Assembly: GCF_028736035.1 (NCBI RefSeq)
Contig: NZ_CP117866.1
Location: forward strand, 7,316,001 to 7,380,000
Source of the DNA: Streptomyces sp. T12
Lineage (GTDB): Bacteria > Actinomycetota > Actinomycetes > Streptomycetales > Streptomycetaceae
Direction: 5' to 3'
Length of the DNA stretch: 64,000 bases
Below the pieces are notes generated by a model. That model was not told the origin of the DNA, did no database searches, and saw nothing but the letters and a program-made list of their open reading frames with translations. A program made the translations under genes and the position numbers. Below are positions 50,137 through 60,636 of the stretch, piece by piece (position 1 is the stretch's first letter; each line of letters starts with the position of its first letter).

Positions 50137-50613
50137 TTACGGGCGTCCCCGCTGACCGCGCAGGTGTTCCGCGATCGGCTTGAGGGCCTTGTCGAGCTCG
50201 GTCAGGGACTCGGGGGGCAGCAGATCGATGAAGTGCCTCCGCACGGACGACACATGATGCGGCGCGACCTTCTTCATCGTCTCCATGCCGTGCTCGGTGA
50301 GCACCGCGTAGAGCCCGCGACGGTCGGACTCGCAGTTCTCACGCCGGACCAGGTTCGCGTTCTCCATCCGGGTGATCTGGTGGGAGAGGCGGCTCTTGGA
50401 CTGGAGGGTGGCCGACGCGAGGTCGCTCATCCGCATCCGTACGTCCTCCGACTCGGAGAGATTCACCAGGATCTCGTAGTCGTTCATTGTCAGGCCGAAC
50501 GGCTGCAGGTCCCTTTCGAGCTGGTACGTCAACAGCCTGTTGACCTCCAGGTGGGTGCGCCAGGCGCACTGCTCCGCATCGGTCAGCCAGGGGGTGGCCG
50601 TCTCGGTCTCCAT
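50137..50613 (-). CDS. absC: MarR-family pleiotropic regulator AbsC
   Basis: 158 aa. Winged helix MRMSDLASATLQSKSRLSHQITRME and wing ENCESDRRGLYAVLTEHG. Length, sequence as I recall it and position match S. coelicolor AbsC, a zinc-responsive regulator required for actinorhodin and undecylprodigiosin production when zinc is limiting. His and Cys residues (CAWRTH, APHH) are candidate metal ligands. The 101-bp upstream gap is AT-rich near the start and holds a concentric dyad, consistent with autoregulation. Confidence 0.88.
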   Translation of the reverse strand: METETATPWLTDAEQCAWRTHLEVNRLLTYQLERDLQPFGLTMNDYEILVNLSESEDVRMRMSDLASATLQSKSRLSHQITRMENANLVRRENCESDRRGLYAVLTEHGMETMKKVAPHHVSSVRRHFIDLLPPESLTELDKALKPIAEHLRGQRGRP

Positions 50614-50661
50614 AAATGAAGTCTACCTAAAATGTTGAAAGGCGAACTAGTGAGGGTTTTC

Positions 50662-50698
50662 TGTGACACATCTGTGTGCGCACACGTTCGATGTCACA
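50662..50698. promoter_or_regulatory. Concentric dyad upstream of absC
   Basis: Outer arms TGTGACA (50662-50668) and TGTCACA (50692-50698) surround a perfect 12-bp palindrome GTGTGCGCACAC (50674-50685), with 5- and 6-nt gaps. It is 49-85 bp upstream of the absC start, where a promoter is expected. Regulator unknown. Confidence 0.6.
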
Positions 50699-50714
50699 CT
50701 CCGCAGACTACCGC

Positions 50715-51551
50715 TCACAGCCCGAAGCGACGCTGGAGGTCTCCCAGCTGTCCGGGAAGGCGCGGTGTCCCGGCCGTTTGTGAAGGGCCTGTGTGGGCCC
50801 CGCCGGCACCGGGTACTCCGGGCTCCGGCGGAACGGCCCCCGTGGCCTGCTCGGCCATGAGGGTTTCGGTCGACTGGAGCAGCACGGTGCCGGCTCCGAC
50901 GAACTCGAACTGATGCTCCTCTCCGGAGGCCCCGCCGAGGCCTGTCAGTGCACGTAGACCGCCCATCACGCCGGTCATGTAGCCATGGTCGTAGTGGTGG
51001 CACGGGGAGGGGCAGTCGGCCCAGCCGACGAGTGCCTGCGGGTCCACCCGGATCGGGGGTTCCATGAACACCACCGGACCGTTAGATGCGGCCACGAACT
51101 TTCCGGTTCCGATGAGGGTCAGAAAACCCGGCACGATCGATTGCTTGAGCGCGAGACTTGGCTGAAAAGCGAGCAGGTTGCCCGAGCGAATGGTCAGGTT
51201 GCCGTCTTCGAGGTCGTACGAGTTCACGTCGAAGGCCCGGTCGGCCAGCAGCATCTTGCCCGAGCCCTCGGCCACGACCCAGTCGCTCGCGTGCAGAGGC
51301 GAATGAAAGGACGTACGGACAAGTCGGTCGAGTCGGCCGTGCCCGACGCCGTTGAAGTCGATCGAGCCGTAGTAGGCGATCATCTTCCCCTTCTGCAGGA
51401 ACCACTGGCTCCCCTTGAGTTCCACGCAGAAGGTGTAGGCGTTGACGCTGTCGTCGCAGGGCAGCGTCGCCGGGTCGAGGACCGTGGGGCCGGCGGGGGT
51501 TCCGTAGCCGCCGGGGGTCCCGTAGCCGCCGGGGGTTCCGTAGGGGCTCAC
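50715..51551 (-). CDS. AIM24 family protein, third of three tandem paralogues
   Basis: 278 aa from GTG 51551, overlapping the previous stop (GTGA) with ggaggag upstream. N-terminal YGTPGG repeats come from an 18-bp DNA repeat. The AIM24 beta domain (GSQWFLQKGKMIAYYGSIDF, VEGSGKMLL-like EGSGKMLLADRAF) is followed by a Pro/Gly tail ending in PGQLGDLQRRFGL. The family (DUF124) has TerD-like/AIM24 jelly folds; function in bacteria is unsettled. Confidence 0.88.
   Translation of the reverse strand: MSPYGTPGGYGTPGGYGTPAGPTVLDPATLPCDDSVNAYTFCVELKGSQWFLQKGKMIAYYGSIDFNGVGHGRLDRLVRTSFHSPLHASDWVVAEGSGKMLLADRAFDVNSYDLEDGNLTIRSGNLLAFQPSLALKQSIVPGFLTLIGTGKFVAASNGPVVFMEPPIRVDPQALVGWADCPSPCHHYDHGYMTGVMGGLRALTGLGGASGEEHQFEFVGAGTVLLQSTETLMAEQATGAVPPEPGVPGAGGAHTGPSQTAGTPRLPGQLGDLQRRFGL
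51495..51542 (-). repeat. 18-bp tandem repeat coding YGTPGG
   Basis: GGGGGTTCCGTAGCCGCC repeats at 51495, 51513 (one change) and partially at 51531. Expands the N-terminus of the AIM24 protein in-frame. Confidence 0.8.
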
Positions 51552-52198
51552 AGCTTCTCCTCCGACGCCTGGACGTACACCGCACCGCTGCCGCTGAGCT
51601 CCAGCTGGAAGGCCTCGCCCGAGCCGCGGCCCACCATGTCGCGCCAGCCGAGCGCGGTGGAGAGCTTGTTGCGTACGTCGCCGTGGTGGGCGACGTAGGC
51701 CTGGGGGTCGACGTGGACGGGGCGCTGCGGGGTGATCGGGATCTCGAAGACGCCGCCGTGCGCCATGACGGCGACGGCACCGTGCCCCTTGAGGGTGGTC
51801 GTGAACAGCCCCTGCCCGCTGATCTGTCCCCGGACCATGCCCATGACGCCGCCCTGCGAGCCGAGGAACATGGTGCCCTGCTGGAGGGTGCCCTCGAAGG
51901 CGAGGAGGCGGTCCGCCTCGACGCACAGGGTGTCGCCGGAGAGGTTGATCACCTGCACGTGGTGGCCGCCGTGCCCGAAGAGCACGGTGCCGCTGCCCTC
52001 GACGGACATCAGCGGGGTGTCCTCGTTCGCCACCCGGCGCCCGATCATCGACATGATCCCGCCCTGGCCGCCGGCCATGTTGGGGGTGAAGGACACCTCG
52101 CCCTTGTAGGCGAGCATCGCGCCGCGCTGGCTGAACAGGCGCTGACCGGGCAGGACGGTCGCCTCGATCATCTTGGAGTTGATCTCGCGGAAGGTCAT
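51548..52198 (-). CDS. AIM24 family protein, second paralogue
   Basis: 216 aa from ATG 52198 (MTFREINSKMI), 1 nt after the previous stop. Gly-rich beta protein (FTPNMAGGQGGIMSMIG, VEGSGTVLFGHGG, GEAFQLELSGSGAVYVQ). Similar in layout to its two neighbours. Confidence 0.9.
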   Translation of the reverse strand: MTFREINSKMIEATVLPGQRLFSQRGAMLAYKGEVSFTPNMAGGQGGIMSMIGRRVANEDTPLMSVEGSGTVLFGHGGHHVQVINLSGDTLCVEADRLLAFEGTLQQGTMFLGSQGGVMGMVRGQISGQGLFTTTLKGHGAVAVMAHGGVFEIPITPQRPVHVDPQAYVAHHGDVRNKLSTALGWRDMVGRGSGEAFQLELSGSGAVYVQASEEKL

Positions 52199-52199
52199 C

Positions 52200-52832
52200 T
52201 CACACGTCCCCCGCGATCGTGTTCCGCTCGCTCGGCTGTACGTACACCAGCCCGTCCCCCTCGAACCGGATCTGGAAGGCCTCGCCACCGCCTTCGCCCA
52301 TGAGCGTGCGGAAGGTCACACCGGACTGGAAGGACTGCCGCAGATTCCCCTGATGGGCCACATAGGCCCCCGGGTCGACGGTCAGCGGGTACTGCGAGCT
52401 GACCCGCAGCACCACCGCGGGCCCGTCCGACATGATCGCCGCCTGTCCGTGCCCCTCGACGGTGGTCGTGAACAGCCCGTTGCCCTGCGAGGCGCCGCGC
52501 AGCCCCGTGAAGGACGTGCCGGTCCGCAGCCCCGCGTCGGTCGCGAGCAGGTTGCTCGACTCGACGTAGAGCTTGTCGCCCTGGAGGTTCACGAGGTTGA
52601 TCTCGGAGGCCCGGTCCGCGAACCAGCACGTGCCGTGCCCCTTCACCTCCATCACCGTCATCTGCTCACCGGTGAGCCGCCGGGTCACCATCCCCCGGAT
52701 GCCCTCACCGCCACCGCTCATCTTCTTGAAGGCCATCTGCCCGTCGTACGCGACCATCGAGCCGTTCTTCGCCTTGACGGCATCCCCGGTCATGTCGACG
52801 GCGAGCACCTTGCTGCCCTGGAGTCGGAACAT
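52200..52832 (-). CDS. AIM24 family protein, first paralogue
   Basis: 210 aa from ATG 52832 (MFRLQGSKVLAVDM). KGHGTCWFADRASEINLV and GEAFQIRFEGDGLVYVQPSE match the other copies. First gene of the three-gene AIM24 operon. No clear Shine-Dalgarno. Confidence 0.9.
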   Translation of the reverse strand: MFRLQGSKVLAVDMTGDAVKAKNGSMVAYDGQMAFKKMSGGGEGIRGMVTRRLTGEQMTVMEVKGHGTCWFADRASEINLVNLQGDKLYVESSNLLATDAGLRTGTSFTGLRGASQGNGLFTTTVEGHGQAAIMSDGPAVVLRVSSQYPLTVDPGAYVAHQGNLRQSFQSGVTFRTLMGEGGGEAFQIRFEGDGLVYVQPSERNTIAGDV

Positions 52833-53023
52833 CGCCACGCAGCGAAAGGTAGCCCGCGGGTGACGCCGCCAACAGGTCCTGGAGGTGGACATCACCCCTG
52901 ACGGCACCCCGAGCCACACCCCCTCCCGGGGTTTGCCACAATGGGCGAGCGTTTGTGCTTGCGTTCACAAGCCGACCCGAGCCGACCGACGTCTCTCCCA
53001 CCGAAACCCACCGAAGGTGACCC

Positions 53024-53368
53024 GTGGACATCAAGACCGCCACCGCCCTCCGCCGCCTCCGTCTCGTCTCCGGCCCCGAGGCGGTGTCGTTCCTGCTCCT
53101 GCTCGTCTGCTCGGTGCTGAAGCGCACCACCGACTTCAACGCGGTGCCCGTGATGGGCGCGGTCCACGGCATTCTCTTCATCCTGTACGTGATCTTCTGG
53201 GCGGACGCCTGGAACCGCACCAAGTGGTCCCTGAAGACCGCGGCGCTCTACTTCGTCCTCTCCGTCCTGCCGACCGGCGGCTTCTTCGCCGAGCGCAAGC
53301 TGCGGCGTGAGGCCGAGGACGCCGTCATCGCCGCCCGCGCCCGCCAGGAAGGAAAGGTCAACGCATGA
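53024..53368 (+). CDS. DUF3817 small membrane protein
   Basis: 114 aa, GTG start after gaaggtg. Three helices with [19 protein letters not shown] and [17 protein letters not shown], hallmarks of DUF3817. Basic tail. Overlaps the next gene (ATGA). Function unknown. Confidence 0.9.
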   Translation: MDIKTATALRRLRLVSGPEAVSFLLLLVCSVLKRTTDFNAVPVMGAVHGILFILYVIFWADAWNRTKWSLKTAALYFVLSVLPTGGFFAERKLRREAEDAVIAARARQEGKVNA

Positions 53369-53658
53369 TCGTCGCCTTCTCCGTGACGCCGCTCGGCGTC
53401 GGCGAGGACGTGGGGGAGTACGTCGCCGACGCCGTCCGCGTGGTGCGTGAGTCGGGCCTGCCCAACCGCACCGACGCGATGTTCACCTCCGTCGAGGGGG
53501 AGTGGGACGAGGTCATGGACGTCGTCAAGCGCGCCGTGGCCGCCGTCGAGGCGCGGGCGCCGCGGGTGTCGCTGGTCCTGAAGGCGGACATCCGCCCAGG
53601 CGTGACGGACGGCCTCACCTCCAAGGTGGAGACGGTGGAGCGGCACCTCGCCGAGTAG
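53365..53658 (+). CDS. MTH1187/UPF0045 family thiamine-binding protein
   Basis: 97 aa ferredoxin-like fold: [20 protein letters not shown] ... [16 protein letters not shown] ... [12 protein letters not shown]. Family members bind thiamine or are energy-coupling-linked; role here unknown. Coupled to the DUF3817 gene. Confidence 0.92.
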   Translation: MIVAFSVTPLGVGEDVGEYVADAVRVVRESGLPNRTDAMFTSVEGEWDEVMDVVKRAVAAVEARAPRVSLVLKADIRPGVTDGLTSKVETVERHLAE

Positions 53659-54194
53659 GCAGCGGCGCTCCGTGGCATCGGATGGGGGAGCAGTACCTCG
53701 ATGCCGCGGAGCGCTGTCGTGTCCAAGCCCGAGTGACGAACGGACACTTCGGCTCACTCCTCGATCGTGGCCCGGTGCGTGAGCTCTTTGCGAGGGTGAC
53801 TCTCATCGGCGCAGTGCGCTTACGACGTGACGGCCTCGCTCGCGCGGAACTCGGCCGCCCTCAACCCGCGCTCCGGCGACGGCACATGCCGTGCCCCGGG
53901 GACACCGACCGGCCGACCGCCGAGCCCCGGCCGAGCCCTGCCCGCGCCGGGCGGCCACCCGCGCTCGCCCGAACAGCGCAGCGGCACCCGCCTCTTCGAG
54001 CTCACCCCGGTACCCGCCTGACGTGGTGTCGGCTGCCGGCGGGCACGCCTTCGCGGGCAGTTCCCTCAATTGGCCCGCGCGGCTCGCGGACCCCGTGGCC
54101 CTGACCCACGATGAAGGCTCAGGGCCGAAACCCGCGTCAGCGCAGGTGAACGCGGACGGCCGCCGCTTGCTTCCGCGAAGGAAGGGTCCGCCGG
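53659..54194. other. 536-bp boundary region without a convincing gene
   Basis: Lies between the conserved chromosome and the pigment cluster. Several short open frames exist (for example a 64-codon GTG frame 53827-54021 ending FELTPVPA) but none has a Shine-Dalgarno or recognisable domain. It must hold the promoter for the cluster; no clear hexamers were found. It could contain a decayed gene. Confidence 0.6.
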
Positions 54195-55304
54195 ATGACC
54201 ACTTCGCCCTATACATCCCAGTCGGCATTCGACGGTTCCAGGATGCGCGTCATCCTGCTCGTCGATCTCCACGAAGGCGCCCAGCAAGAGTTCCTCGACG
54301 CGTACGAGTACATGCGTGACCGAGTCGCGTCGGTTCCCGGTCACCTCGGTGACCAGTTGTGCCAGTCCCTGGAGAACCCGTCCCAGTGGGTCATCACGAG
54401 CGAATGGGCCACCGCCCCGCCGTACCTCGCCTGGGTGAACAGTGAAGAGCATCTCGAGACGGTCAAGCCCCTGCAGAGCTGCGTCCGTGAGCTGCGGTCG
54501 ATGCGTTACGGCGTCGTCCGTGAGACCGGCCGCGCCCGCCCGGACGCCGGCGGACTCCAGACGGCCGTACGGGTGGGTGACGGTGTGACGCGTCACGCCC
54601 TGACCTTCACCGTCAAGCCCGGCTCCGAGTCCAAGGTCACGGAGATCCTCGCCGGCTACGCGCCGCCCCAGGCCCGCGTCGACGACTCCACGCGGCTGCG
54701 CCGCACCACCCTGTTCATCCACGGCAACCGGGTCGTGCGCACCGTCGAGGTCGAGGGCGACCTGATGGCGGCGCTGCGCCACGTCTCGCGCCAGCCCGAG
54801 GTGCGGGCTGTCGAGGAGGCCCTCAACCCGCATCTGGAGCAGCACCGGGACCTGTCCGACCCCGAGTCCGCGCGGGCCTTCTTCGCCCGCGCCGCCATGC
54901 CGGCCGTCCACCACGTGGCACGCGGCGGACCGGATCCGGACGGCCTCACGCGGCACGCCCTGTACTACCCGGCCCGGGCGGGCTGTGGCATGGCGCTGGC
55001 CCGGCTGCTCTCCCGGCAGGACGAGACCGCGGCCGCCGACCCGGCCGGCCCCGTGCACCGCAGCACCGTCTTCCAGCGCGAGGACATCGTCGTCCGCCTC
55101 ATCGACGTACGCGGCGACCCCGAGACCGATCCGGTCAGGGCGCTCGGCATCCACGGCCCGCGCAAGGCCGCCGTGCTGGCCCGTCTGCTCGACGGTGACG
55201 CACTCGGCGTGGCGGGAGTGCCCACGGGCGAACGGGAGGCGACCCGCCTCCTGGCGCACGCCGAGATGGCGCTGATCACCGACCGCAGGGCCGCGCAGCC
55301 CTGA
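54195..55304 (+). CDS. WhiE ORFI-like protein: ABM domain plus SchA/CurD domain
   Basis: 369 aa, ATG start with gaaggaaggg upstream. N-terminal about 110 residues form an antibiotic-biosynthesis-monooxygenase (ABM, ferredoxin-like) domain ([20 protein letters not shown]); the rest resembles SchA/CurD proteins of spore-pigment clusters. Exact reaction not established in the family; probably oxidation or channel help in pigment formation. First gene of the rightward PKS unit. Confidence 0.9.
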   Translation: MTTSPYTSQSAFDGSRMRVILLVDLHEGAQQEFLDAYEYMRDRVASVPGHLGDQLCQSLENPSQWVITSEWATAPPYLAWVNSEEHLETVKPLQSCVRELRSMRYGVVRETGRARPDAGGLQTAVRVGDGVTRHALTFTVKPGSESKVTEILAGYAPPQARVDDSTRLRRTTLFIHGNRVVRTVEVEGDLMAALRHVSRQPEVRAVEEALNPHLEQHRDLSDPESARAFFARAAMPAVHHVARGGPDPDGLTRHALYYPARAGCGMALARLLSRQDETAAADPAGPVHRSTVFQREDIVVRLIDVRGDPETDPVRALGIHGPRKAAVLARLLDGDALGVAGVPTGEREATRLLAHAEMALITDRRAAQP

Positions 55305-55353
55305 CGGCACAGCGCAGGGACCCACACCCCACCGAACGACCTGGAGACAGACC

Positions 55354-55818
55354 ATGGAGAAGATGCGCCCGCGCGTCGTGGACGTGAACGAGATCGAGCC
55401 CAACCGCAAGCGTGGTGGCGACCTGCGCACCCTGCTCACCCCTGTCACGGTGGGTGCCACGAGCGGGTTCATGGGCCTCGCCATCATGCGGCCCGGCGAA
55501 CGCATCAGCGAGCACTACCACCCGTACTCCGAGGAGTTCGTGTACGTCGTCGAGGGCCGGCTGGAGGTCGACCTGGACGGAGAAACGTTTTCCCTCCGCG
55601 CCGACCAGGGCCTCATGATCCCCATCGACATGCGGCACCGCTTCCGCAACGTCGGTGACGAGGAAGCCCGGATGGTCTTCCATCTGAGCCCGCTGGCCCC
55701 GAAGCCGAGCCTCGGTCACGTCGACACGGAGGCCCCGGAGATCAGCGACGACCTCAAGCCGTACCCGCTCGTCCAGGAGGAGAGCGGGCGGCCCGACCGA
55801 CGCGGGGTCCTCTCATGA
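55354..55818 (+). CDS. Cupin-domain protein, WhiE ORFII-like
   Basis: 154 aa. Single cupin: [19 protein letters not shown] gives the metal ligands H-x-H-x-E, and [12 protein letters not shown] the second motif. Present in spore-pigment clusters right before KS-alpha, whose start overlaps its stop (ATGA). Likely a cyclase or oxygenase; unproven. Confidence 0.92.
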   Translation: MEKMRPRVVDVNEIEPNRKRGGDLRTLLTPVTVGATSGFMGLAIMRPGERISEHYHPYSEEFVYVVEGRLEVDLDGETFSLRADQGLMIPIDMRHRFRNVGDEEARMVFHLSPLAPKPSLGHVDTEAPEISDDLKPYPLVQEESGRPDRRGVLS

Positions 55819-57083
55819 CCCGGCGGGTGGCGGTCACCGGCATAGGCGTGGTCGCTCCGGGAGGCATAGGGGTGCCCGCGTTCTGGGACCTCCTCTCGGG
55901 CGGCCGTACCGCGACACGAGGCATCACCCTGTTCGACCCCGAGGGGCTGCGGTCCCGGATAGCCGCCGAGTGCGACTTCGACCCGCTCGCCCACGGGCTC
56001 GAACCCGAGCTGGTCGAACGCGCCGACCGCTACATACAGTTCGCCGTCGTCGCCGCGACGGAGGCCGTGACCGACAGCGGAGTCGACTTCGGCGCGGAGG
56101 ACCCCTGGCGCGTGGCCGTGTCCCTGGGCAGCGCGGTGGGCGGCACGACCCGGCTGGAGCACGACTACGTCCTGGTCAGCGAAGGCGGGCAGCGCTGGGA
56201 CGTCGACCACCGCGCCGCGAACCCTTACCTGCACCGGGCCTTCTCGCCCAGCACGCTGGCGTCGGACGTCGCGGAACGGTTCGGCGCCCAGGGGCCGGTG
56301 CAGACCGTGTCCACCGGCTGCACCTCCGGGCTCGACGCGGTGGGCTACGCCTTCCACACCATCGAGGAGGGCCGCGCCGACATCTGCATCACCGGGGCGT
56401 CGGACTCGCCGATCTCCCCGATCACCATGGCCTGTTTCGACGCCATCAAGGCCACCTCGCCCAACAACGACGACCCGGCGCACGCGTCCAAGCCCTTCGA
56501 CGCCCACCGCGACGGATTCGTCATGGGCGAGGGCGCCGCCGTCCTCGTACTGGAGGAACTGGAACACGCCCGCGCGCGCGGCGCGCACGTGTACTGCGAG
56601 ATAGGCGGCTACGCCACCTTCGGCAACGCCTACCACATGACCGGGCTGACCAGCGAAGGACTGGAGATGGCCCGGGCCATCGACGCCGCGCTCGACCACG
56701 CGCGCGTGGACCCCACGGACATCGACTACGTCAACGCACACGGCTCCGGCACCCGCCAGAACGACCGTCACGAGACCGCCGCGGTCAAGAAGTCCCTCGG
56801 CTCCCACGCCTACGACACGCCCATGAGCTCGATCAAGTCCATGGTGGGCCACTCGCTCGGGGCGATCGGCGCGATCGAGGTCGTCGCCTGTGTGCTCGCC
56901 CTGGCCCGGCAGGTGGTGCCGCCCACGGCGAACTACGAGACCCCGGACCCCGAGTGCGACCTGGACTACGTACCGCGCACCGCACGCCCGCGAAGGCTCG
57001 ACAACGTGCTCTCCGTGGGCAGCGGCTTCGGCGGTTTCCAGTCCGCGGTGCTCCTGACGGGGCCGGGTGGGAGGACGAAATGA
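55815..57083 (+). CDS. Type II PKS ketosynthase alpha
   Basis: 422 aa. Active-site Cys169 in [13 protein letters not shown]; His residues in [14 protein letters not shown] and [14 protein letters not shown]. Condenses malonyl units on the ACP with the CLF partner. Most similar in motif to WhiE ORFIII. Overlaps the CLF start (ATGA), ensuring equal amounts. Confidence 0.97.
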   Translation: MTRRVAVTGIGVVAPGGIGVPAFWDLLSGGRTATRGITLFDPEGLRSRIAAECDFDPLAHGLEPELVERADRYIQFAVVAATEAVTDSGVDFGAEDPWRVAVSLGSAVGGTTRLEHDYVLVSEGGQRWDVDHRAANPYLHRAFSPSTLASDVAERFGAQGPVQTVSTGCTSGLDAVGYAFHTIEEGRADICITGASDSPISPITMACFDAIKATSPNNDDPAHASKPFDAHRDGFVMGEGAAVLVLEELEHARARGAHVYCEIGGYATFGNAYHMTGLTSEGLEMARAIDAALDHARVDPTDIDYVNAHGSGTRQNDRHETAAVKKSLGSHAYDTPMSSIKSMVGHSLGAIGAIEVVACVLALARQVVPPTANYETPDPECDLDYVPRTARPRRLDNVLSVGSGFGGFQSAVLLTGPGGRTK

Positions 57084-58336
57084 GTGATAGTGGTATACGC
57101 CCCCGGCACACCGCCGTCACGGGGATCGGTGTGGTCGCGCCCAACGGCCTGCACGCGGACACCTACTGGAAGTCCGTCAAGGACGGCACGAGCGTCCTGG
57201 ACCGAATAACCCGGGACGGCTGCGAGCACCTTCCGCTCCGTATCGCCGGCGAGGTCCGCGGATTCGACGCGTCGGCGCTCATCGAGGAGACCTTCCTCGT
57301 CCAGACCGACAAGTTCACCCACTTCGCCCTGGCCGCCGCCGACGCCGCCCTGCGGGACGCGGGGCTGAGCAGCAGCGCCGCCGACTCCCCGTACTCCGTC
57401 GGCGTGGTCACCGCGGCCGGCTCCGGCGGCGGCGAGTTCGGCCAGCGGGAACTGCAGAAGCTGTGGGGACAGGGATCCCGGTTCGTCGGGCCCTACCAGT
57501 CCATCGCCTGGTTCTACGCGGCCAGCACCGGCCAGATATCCATCCGCAGCGGCTTCAAGGGCCCCTGCGGGGTGGTGGCCAGCGACGAGGCGGGCGGCCT
57601 GGACGCCGTCGCGCACGCCGCCCGGGCCGTGGAGCGGGGCACGGAGGTGGTCGTGGTCGGGGCGGCCGAGGCCCCGCTCGCCCCCTACTCGGGGGTCTGC
57701 CAGCTCGGATACCCCGAGCTCAGCACCGTCGAGGACCCGGCGCGCGCCTACCGTCCCTTCACCGCGGCGGCCTGCGGATTCGTGCCCGCGGAGGGCGGTG
57801 CCGTGCTGATCGTGGAGGACCTGGAGCGGGCCCAGCGCCGTGCCGCGACCGTCCGGGCCACCGTGGCGGGGCACTCCGCCACCTTCACCGGCGCCTCGCG
57901 CTGGGAGCAGTCACGGGAGGGGCTCGCGCACGCCATCCGCGGCGCCCTCGACGAGGCCGGCTGCGCACCGGAGGAGATCGACGTGGTCTTCGCCGACGCG
58001 CTCGGCGTCCCCGAGGCGGACCGCGCCGAGGCCCTCGCCCTCGCCGACGCCCTCGGCCCGCACGGCACCAAGGTGCCCGTCACGGCCCCCAAGACCGGCA
58101 TCGGGCGGTCGTACTGCGGGGCACCCCTGCTGGACATCGTGGCCGCGGTGCAGTCCATGGAGCACGGGCAGATACCGCCGACCCCGAACGTCTTCGACGT
58201 CTGCCACGACATCGACCTGGTGACCGCCACGGCGCGCCCGGCCGAGCTCCGCACGGCCCTGGTCCTCAGCCGGGGACTCATGGGCTCCAACGCGGCGCTC
58301 GTCCTGCGCCACGGCGCTCCGCCGGCACAGCGGTGA
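57080..58336 (+). CDS. Type II PKS chain-length factor (ketosynthase beta)
   Basis: 418 aa from ATG 57080. KS fold, but the Cys site reads [14 protein letters not shown]: Glu170 replaces the nucleophile, where most antibiotic CLFs have Gln. Sets chain length; WhiE-type factors give C24 chains. KS-alpha is directly upstream. Confidence 0.96.
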   Translation: MSDSGIRPRHTAVTGIGVVAPNGLHADTYWKSVKDGTSVLDRITRDGCEHLPLRIAGEVRGFDASALIEETFLVQTDKFTHFALAAADAALRDAGLSSSAADSPYSVGVVTAAGSGGGEFGQRELQKLWGQGSRFVGPYQSIAWFYAASTGQISIRSGFKGPCGVVASDEAGGLDAVAHAARAVERGTEVVVVGAAEAPLAPYSGVCQLGYPELSTVEDPARAYRPFTAAACGFVPAEGGAVLIVEDLERAQRRAATVRATVAGHSATFTGASRWEQSREGLAHAIRGALDEAGCAPEEIDVVFADALGVPEADRAEALALADALGPHGTKVPVTAPKTGIGRSYCGAPLLDIVAAVQSMEHGQIPPTPNVFDVCHDIDLVTATARPAELRTALVLSRGLMGSNAALVLRHGAPPAQR

Positions 58337-58397
58337 TCGACCGCGGGCCGGTGGGGGCGGTCGCGCCCACGCGGCAGAGCCGCATATCGACAGGGCC

Positions 58398-58419
58398 CCG
58401 CGCCCCTGACGGGGCGCGG
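58398..58419 (+). promoter_or_regulatory. 9-bp hairpin in the CLF-ACP gap
   Basis: CCGCGCCCC, TGAC, GGGGCGCGG, 66 nt before the ACP start in the only sizeable gap (148 bp) of the operon. May act as a processing or stability site that separates ACP from KS-CLF expression. Confidence 0.5.
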
Positions 58420-58484
58420 TACCGCACCGGACTTCATCAGGGCCGCTCAGACCCTCCGCAACTGGTACGACAAGGAGAACCCGC

Positions 58485-59519
<1,035 letters not shown>

Positions 59520-59527
59520 ACGAAGTC

Positions 59528-59565
59528 AGCCGCCGCCCGCGCTGAACCAGGCGCGGGCGGCGGCT
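59528..59565. terminator. Perfect 15-bp bidirectional terminator
   Basis: AGCCGCCGCCCGCGC, 8-nt loop, GCGCGGGCGGCGGCT, then TTT, between the convergent cyclase and amidohydrolase genes. Confidence 0.92.
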
Positions 59566-59580
59566 TTGGCGTGCAGCCGG

Positions 59581-60546
59581 TCACCGACGCGCGAGCGCCG
59601 GCATCAGCCGCAGGGCGTTCTCCCGGTTGATGCCCTCCAGTTGCTCCGCCGAGAGGAAGGGGTCGCTGTCCAGAGCGGGCGCCACGCTGTCGGCGATGAC
59701 ATGCGCGGGGGTGGGCGGCCAGTCCGTGCCGAAGAGGATGCGGTCGGGGTCGACCGTCGTCAGCAGGGTGGGCGTGGCCGAGGGGGACATGGGGCCTGCC
59801 GTGTCGAAGTAGAACCGGTGCAGGTAGTCACGGACCCGGCCGGGCTCGATGGCGGGGGTGATGCGCCCGCCGAAGAGTTCGAGCCGGGTGGCCATGTAGG
59901 GGAGGAAGCCTCCTCCGTGCGGCAGGATGAAGCTGAGGTTCGGATAGCGGTCCAGGGTGCCGTTCCTGATGAGGTTGATGGCCGCGCGCGTGGTGTCCAT
60001 GAGGAAGTCGCACACGAAGGGCGGCATGCCCGGCAGCCCCGCAGCGCCGTCCTTCCCGGCCGGTACGTCCATGGGGTGCGTGCTGATGACCGCGGACCGG
60101 TCGTTCAGCTCCTGCAGGAGGCGGTCGTGCGACTCGTCCCCGAGCACCACGCCGTCCATGCTCGTGCGCGTGCTCACCCCGATGGCTCCGAGCTCGTCGA
60201 GGCCGTACGCCAGGCTCCACGAGGAGAGTTCCAGGTCGTCGAGGAACACGGGGGTGAAGAAGGCGAAGCGCGCGGGGTGGCTCTCGACGACGTCGGCCGC
60301 CGCCCGCAGGGCGACGCGTGCGCTCTCCTGGCGCTCCGCGCGTTCACGGAGCCGGCCGAGCATCGCGACGGTCATGACGGACGTGCCGATGCCCGTCTTG
60401 TCCATGACCTCCAGTGCCGTCTCCAGGTCCCAGCGTGTCCACCAGGGCAGCTTCTCGCGGTTGACCACGCCTCGTTCCTCCGCCCAGTCCAGCCAGGCGG
60501 GGGCGGTGAAGTGGTGATGGACGTCGACGCGTCCGGCAAGGGTCAT
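59581..60546 (-). CDS. ACMSD-type amidohydrolase_2 family protein (possible decarboxylase)
   Basis: 321 aa. TIM-barrel metal site: His10 and His12 in VDVHHHF, HGGGFLPY, and Asp in LFGTDWPP. The family includes ACMSD and other non-oxidative aromatic decarboxylases as well as hydrolases. Not part of the classic WhiE set; co-directional with the FAD hydroxylase, 90 nt after it. Possible role: removing the terminal carboxyl or opening a ring of the pigment. Inference only. Confidence 0.88.
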   Translation of the reverse strand: MTLAGRVDVHHHFTAPAWLDWAEERGVVNREKLPWWTRWDLETALEVMDKTGIGTSVMTVAMLGRLRERAERQESARVALRAAADVVESHPARFAFFTPVFLDDLELSSWSLAYGLDELGAIGVSTRTSMDGVVLGDESHDRLLQELNDRSAVISTHPMDVPAGKDGAAGLPGMPPFVCDFLMDTTRAAINLIRNGTLDRYPNLSFILPHGGGFLPYMATRLELFGGRITPAIEPGRVRDYLHRFYFDTAGPMSPSATPTLLTTVDPDRILFGTDWPPTPAHVIADSVAPALDSDPFLSAEQLEGINRENALRLMPALARR

Positions 60547-60563
60547 AACAACGTCCTAGGTGT

Positions 60564-60633
60564 GGGTCGTTCGGTGGGGGTCGTTCAGTTCGGGTCGTTC
60601 AGTTCGGGTCGTTCAGTTCGGGTCGTTCAGTGG
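60564..60633. repeat. Five 14-bp tandem repeats between hydroxylase and amidohydrolase
   Basis: GGGTCGTTCAGTTC is repeated perfectly at 60578, 60592 and 60606, with variant first (60564) and last (60620) units. It fills most of the 90-bp gap of the leftward unit, just after the hydroxylase stop. Copy number is probably variable among strains. Confidence 0.9.
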
Positions 60634-60636
60634 GCT

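Noticed and set aside
53827..54021. 64-codon GTG frame in the boundary region
   Set aside because: No Shine-Dalgarno, no recognisable domain; the composition is Pro/Arg-rich. Kept only as part of the gap description.
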